Assembly: GCA_965215225.1 (NCBI GenBank)
Contig: OZ244039.1
Location: forward strand, 930,001 to 994,000
Reading direction: 5' to 3'
Source of the DNA: G965215225 sp965215225
GTDB lineage: Bacteria > Pseudomonadota > Gammaproteobacteria > CBDBNL01 > JAAOII01
DNA: 64,000 nt
In this document: one piece after another, positions 61,018-64,000 of the stretch
Numbering within the stretch: the stretch's first letter is position 1
Layout of the letters: every line of letters starts with the position of its first letter
Made by a program: the position numbers and the translations under genes
The notes under the pieces: model-generated
Told to the model about the DNA's origin: nothing
The model's database searches: none
The model's input: only the letters and a program-made list of their open reading frames with translations

Positions 61018-62958
61018 ATGATACTAAGATATATATTTGGGGACTCTCTTGGTCCGCGTCGCCATCAGACAGTATCAAGATCGCCGAGGCAAAAGACCTT
61101 TTTGACCCTTTTCATTTTAATATTGATTGGGGCTAGTGTCTATTTTTCTCTGCCTAATCTATACTTTAAGAACTACTATGTCATTCAGGTTATACCGAAG
61201 GATTTGTCACGCACTGAAGTATCTATAGGCGCCTTTCGCGATTTTAGGGCAAAGATGAGGGAAGGGAATCTTAGTTTTGTCTCAATTAATCGTCTTATAA
61301 CTGATGAGTATGAAATGACTGAGGTGGTTTTGGATAATCAAGAGGATATGTTAAATTTTCGCCCAGTAACGGAGGAATTTTTCAAAGATGAGTATGAGTT
61401 CTCTTATGGAAGAAAGAGAGTGCTCCCTGGTTGGTTGAGTGGGCTAGGGAATAGGCCGGTGAGTCTGGGCTTGGATCTCAATGGGGGAGTTCATTTTCTT
61501 ATGGAAGTGGATATCCTGGCGGCGATTCGTCAGCGAATTGATCTCTATGCCAGCCAGATGCGTAATCTATTGAGAAGAGAGAGATTGCGGATGGTATCCT
61601 TGACAACCGATAAACAACATATTATTGAGAATCAAGCCTATCCAATGATTGAGGTGGGATTCGCTATTGAAGGACAAGCCGATGAGGCGAAAGAATTATT
61701 GACGGAGACCTTTGAAGGCATGGAAATAGAGGAGCGGCAAGAGGGTGGGGTGTTCTATTTGAATCTCTTCTTTAGTGAAGACTTTATCAGTCAGATTGAG
61801 GATTTTGCCATAGATCAGAACATGGCTACATTGCGCGAACGAATTAATGAGTTGGGAGTTTCAGAACCTATAGTTCAAAGGCAAGGAGGCAAGCGAATAG
61901 TCGTGCAGATTCCCGGCATTCAGGACCCGGTCGCGGCAAAACGCATAATAGGCTCTACTGCTAATCTTGAATTTCGCTTGGAGAGCCTGGCACAGGCGAA
62001 TGCTCAACCCTTTCGTTTTCGCGCCAATAGTCAAGAATCCGCCTATTTAGAAAGAAATGTGATAGTTACAGGTTCCCATGTTATTAATGCTCAGGTTCAA
62101 TATGATCAGGATAACTTGCCTCAGGTTGCAATTACCTTAGATGGGGAAGGTGGGAGATTGATGAACCGGGCAACGAGAACAAATATAGGTAGGAGCATGG
62201 CGGTGTTACTAGTAGAGAGCATCGCTCGTAATGTTACTGTCTCTGGAAGGGGTGAAACTTCGTTTAGCACTAGAACCACCAAAGAGATCATTAGCCTTGC
62301 AACTATCCGTGATGCATTGGGTTCAAGGTTTGTTATCACTGGGCTGGGTGGGCGTCAAGAAGCATCTAGCCTGGCGCTTCTATTAAGGGCGGGTGCCCTT
62401 GCCGCCCCAATATACTTTGTTGAAGAGAGGACTATAGGGCCAAGTCTTGGGCAAGACAATATTCGGCGCGGCTTGATATCGCTTATTGCTGGGCTATTAA
62501 TCGTTATGCTATTCATCCTTTTTTACTATAAGCTGGCGGGAGTCTTTGCCAACATTGCCTTAATAATGAATCTCACTCTTATATTGATGATAATGTCTCA
62601 GTTGTCCGCGGTGCTAACCTTGCCAGGCATAGCTGGTATGGTCTTAACAGTGGGCATGGCAATAGATGCAAATATACTAATATTCTCCCGTATTAAGGAG
62701 GAGATGAAACAGGGATTACAATTTATGGCTGCTATTAATGCTGGCTATGACCGCGCCTTTATCACTATTTTGGATGCGAATATCACGACTCTCTTAGTAG
62801 CCATAATACTATTTGCTTTAGGAACCGGACCTATTAAGGGCTTTGCTATTACTCTATCCATAGGTATTCTTTGTTCTCTTTTTACTAGCATAGTTGTCAC
62901 TCGCCGAATGATGGAGTGGGTCTATGAGTCAAGACGATTAAGTAAGATTTCTATTTGA
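61018..62958 (+). CDS. secD: Protein translocase subunit SecD
   Basis: The 646-residue protein has one N-terminal helix, VSLGLDLNGGVHFLMEVD, a large periplasmic P1 domain, the IPGIQDPVAAKRIIGSTANLEF region, and five C-terminal helices with VLTVGMAIDANILIFSRIKEEMKQG. It drives late protein export with proton motive force. It overlaps secF by 4 bp. Confidence 0.97.
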   Translation: MILRYIFGDSLGPRRHQTVSRSPRQKTFLTLFILILIGASVYFSLPNLYFKNYYVIQVIPKDLSRTEVSIGAFRDFRAKMREGNLSFVSINRLITDEYEMTEVVLDNQEDMLNFRPVTEEFFKDEYEFSYGRKRVLPGWLSGLGNRPVSLGLDLNGGVHFLMEVDILAAIRQRIDLYASQMRNLLRRERLRMVSLTTDKQHIIENQAYPMIEVGFAIEGQADEAKELLTETFEGMEIEERQEGGVFYLNLFFSEDFISQIEDFAIDQNMATLRERINELGVSEPIVQRQGGKRIVVQIPGIQDPVAAKRIIGSTANLEFRLESLAQANAQPFRFRANSQESAYLERNVIVTGSHVINAQVQYDQDNLPQVAITLDGEGGRLMNRATRTNIGRSMAVLLVESIARNVTVSGRGETSFSTRTTKEIISLATIRDALGSRFVITGLGGRQEASSLALLLRAGALAAPIYFVEERTIGPSLGQDNIRRGLISLIAGLLIVMLFILFYYKLAGVFANIALIMNLTLILMIMSQLSAVLTLPGIAGMVLTVGMAIDANILIFSRIKEEMKQGLQFMAAINAGYDRAFITILDANITTLLVAIILFALGTGPIKGFAITLSIGILCSLFTSIVVTRRMMEWVYESRRLSKISI

Positions 62959-63857
62959 TTATGATTAATTTCAACTTTATGAAGTATCGCAATCGCTGTT
63001 TTGCGATATCCTCTATATGTATCCTCTTGTCGGTCGTCTTCCTTATGTGGCGAGGACTGAATTGGGGGTTGGATTTCACCGGCGGGACAGTGGTAGAGGT
63101 AGAGTATCCTAAGGGTGTAGTGCTAAATGAGGTTCGCTCAGCTCTAGCTGATGGTGGCTTTGAAGATACAGTAGTTCAGTATTTTGGTAATCCGAACACT
63201 GTGCTGGTTCGTTTAGGAGAGAAATTTACTGCTGGGCGAGGCGATGATGTTTTTGCTGTTCTTCAACAGGCTGGCGGTGAGGTAAATTTACGGCGAATTG
63301 AGTTTATTGGTGCTCAGGTGGGGGAAGAATTACAGGAAAAAGGGGGTATAGGCATGCTGCTCGCCTTGTGTATCATGCTGATCTATATTGCTTTTCGCTT
63401 TCAACTAAAATTTGCCGCTGGCGCTCTATTGGCTCTTTTCCATGATGTTCTGGTGACCCTAGGGATCTTTTCATTGTTCCAGTTGGAATTTAACCTTAGT
63501 GTCCTAGCCGCCATCTTAGCGGTTATAGGTTACTCCCTCAATGATACTCTGGTTATTTCGGATCGCATTCGCGAGAACTTTGTTAACCTTCGTATTGATG
63601 ATGTGACTGAGATAATTAATACCTCATTAAGGCAGGTTTTTGGCCGCACCTTAATAACTTCTCTCACAACTCTTTTTGTCTTGTTATGCCTGTGGGTTTT
63701 CGGTGGTGAGGGACTCAAGAATTTTTCTATTGCTTTAACTATTGGTGTTGTGGTTGGAACCTATTCTTCCATTTACATTTCTTCTTCACTATTGTTGTAT
63801 CTCAATATCAAACGTGAAGATATGGTCTTGGATAAGAGTGAAAAACCCCTTTCCTAG
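62955..63857 (+). CDS. secF: Protein translocase subunit SecF
   Basis: The 300-residue protein has GLDFTGGTVVEVEYP, VGEELQEKGGIGMLLAL, and GYSLNDTLVISDRIREN, the SecF signatures, with six helices. Start ATG at 62955 gives MIMINFNFMKYRN; the ATG at 62961 is also possible. Confidence 0.96.
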   Translation: MIMINFNFMKYRNRCFAISSICILLSVVFLMWRGLNWGLDFTGGTVVEVEYPKGVVLNEVRSALADGGFEDTVVQYFGNPNTVLVRLGEKFTAGRGDDVFAVLQQAGGEVNLRRIEFIGAQVGEELQEKGGIGMLLALCIMLIYIAFRFQLKFAAGALLALFHDVLVTLGIFSLFQLEFNLSVLAAILAVIGYSLNDTLVISDRIRENFVNLRIDDVTEIINTSLRQVFGRTLITSLTTLFVLLCLWVFGGEGLKNFSIALTIGVVVGTYSSIYISSSLLLYLNIKREDMVLDKSEKPLS

Positions 63858-63863
63858 TTTCTG

Positions 63864-64000
63864 ATGAGAAGAGCGCTTTTCTTTGGCATGGTCTTTTTTG
63901 GTTTGTATTCTTCTGCTTGGGCAGGAAAGTTCTATTTCACCTTAGGAAATAACTTGGAAACCGATCAGTTTGATTCTGTTGAACTAAGCGTCTCTTCTGG
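63864..64000 (+). CDS. Secreted protein, 5' end only
   Basis: The frame begins MRRALFFGMVFFGLYSSAWA, a signal peptide with probable cleavage after AWA, then GKFYFTLGNNLETDQF, a beta-strand-like start typical of outer-membrane or periplasmic proteins. It runs off the window. It starts 6 bp after secF. Family not identifiable from 45 residues. Confidence 0.6.
   Translation, partial: MRRALFFGMVFFGLYSSAWAGKFYFTLGNNLETDQFDSVELSVSS

Noticed and set aside
1..64000. tRNA, rRNA or riboswitch genes
   Set aside because: I looked for cloverleaf-like or rRNA-like sequence by eye and saw none; a covariance-model search would be decisive.

Overview
The window reads as a chromosomal segment of a low-to-moderate GC gammaproteobacterium. 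This rests on gene content and on clusters typical of that class: hisI-hisE-tatABC, phoH(ybeZ)-ybeY-corC-lnt, pyrC-rnt, murJ-ribF, tgt-yajC-secD-secF, and Na+-translocating NADH:quinone reductase genes. The genus cannot be named from the sequence alone. I saw no tRNA or rRNA gene. Coding density is high and many neighbouring genes overlap by 4-14 bp.

Layout. 1-200 is the 3' end of an aceF-type dihydrolipoamide acetyltransferase gene. 272-2100 is a restriction-modification pair (predicted N4-cytosine methyltransferase plus zinc-knuckle PD-(D/E)XK nuclease). 2024-5248 is a patch of broken insertion sequences (IS1595-like and IS30-like) with an orphan TAXI-type TRAP binding protein, bounded by two direct copies of a ~255-bp segment. 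serC follows, then a second methyltransferase/nuclease-like pair (6482-7935). 7949-14563 holds housekeeping genes (rnt, pyrC, prlC, gloA, trxB, NIF3-like, cutA). 14623-22119 encodes a giant repeat lipoprotein with an embedded subtilisin-like protease. 22373-39000 holds housekeeping genes (hisI, hisE, tatABC, argF, a putative outer-membrane protein, dapB, ispB, ribF, murJ, lnt, corC, ybeY, phoH, pncC, rubredoxin, trpA, parC). 38912-41622 is a four-gene membrane cluster built around a ferric-reductase-like/Rieske fusion. ispF and gmhB follow.

A second lipoprotein paralogue (43521-45785) precedes nqrA and nqrB. The nqr operon stops there: nqrC-F are not in the window, and two further lipoprotein paralogues occupy 49188-56644. 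The window ends with mrcA (opposite strand), tgt-yajC-secD-secF and the start of a secreted protein.

The most distinctive content is the four-member lipoprotein family. Members share a lipobox, an N-terminal beta-rich domain, aspartate-rich Ca2+-binding-type repeats (an acidic/basic linker partly replaces these in one), a conserved linker, GLUG-type repeats and a common C-terminal module. Their DNA is highly repetitive and shared between copies, so length variation and recombination are expected. Tandem micro-duplications at gene edges occur through the whole window (cutA, hisI/hisE, phoH, the Rieske cluster, upstream of nqrA, downstream of 56644), which suggests a general tendency of this genome. 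A 19-nt sequence just before nqrA matches the Cas12a crRNA repeat hairpin, with no array or cas gene in view.
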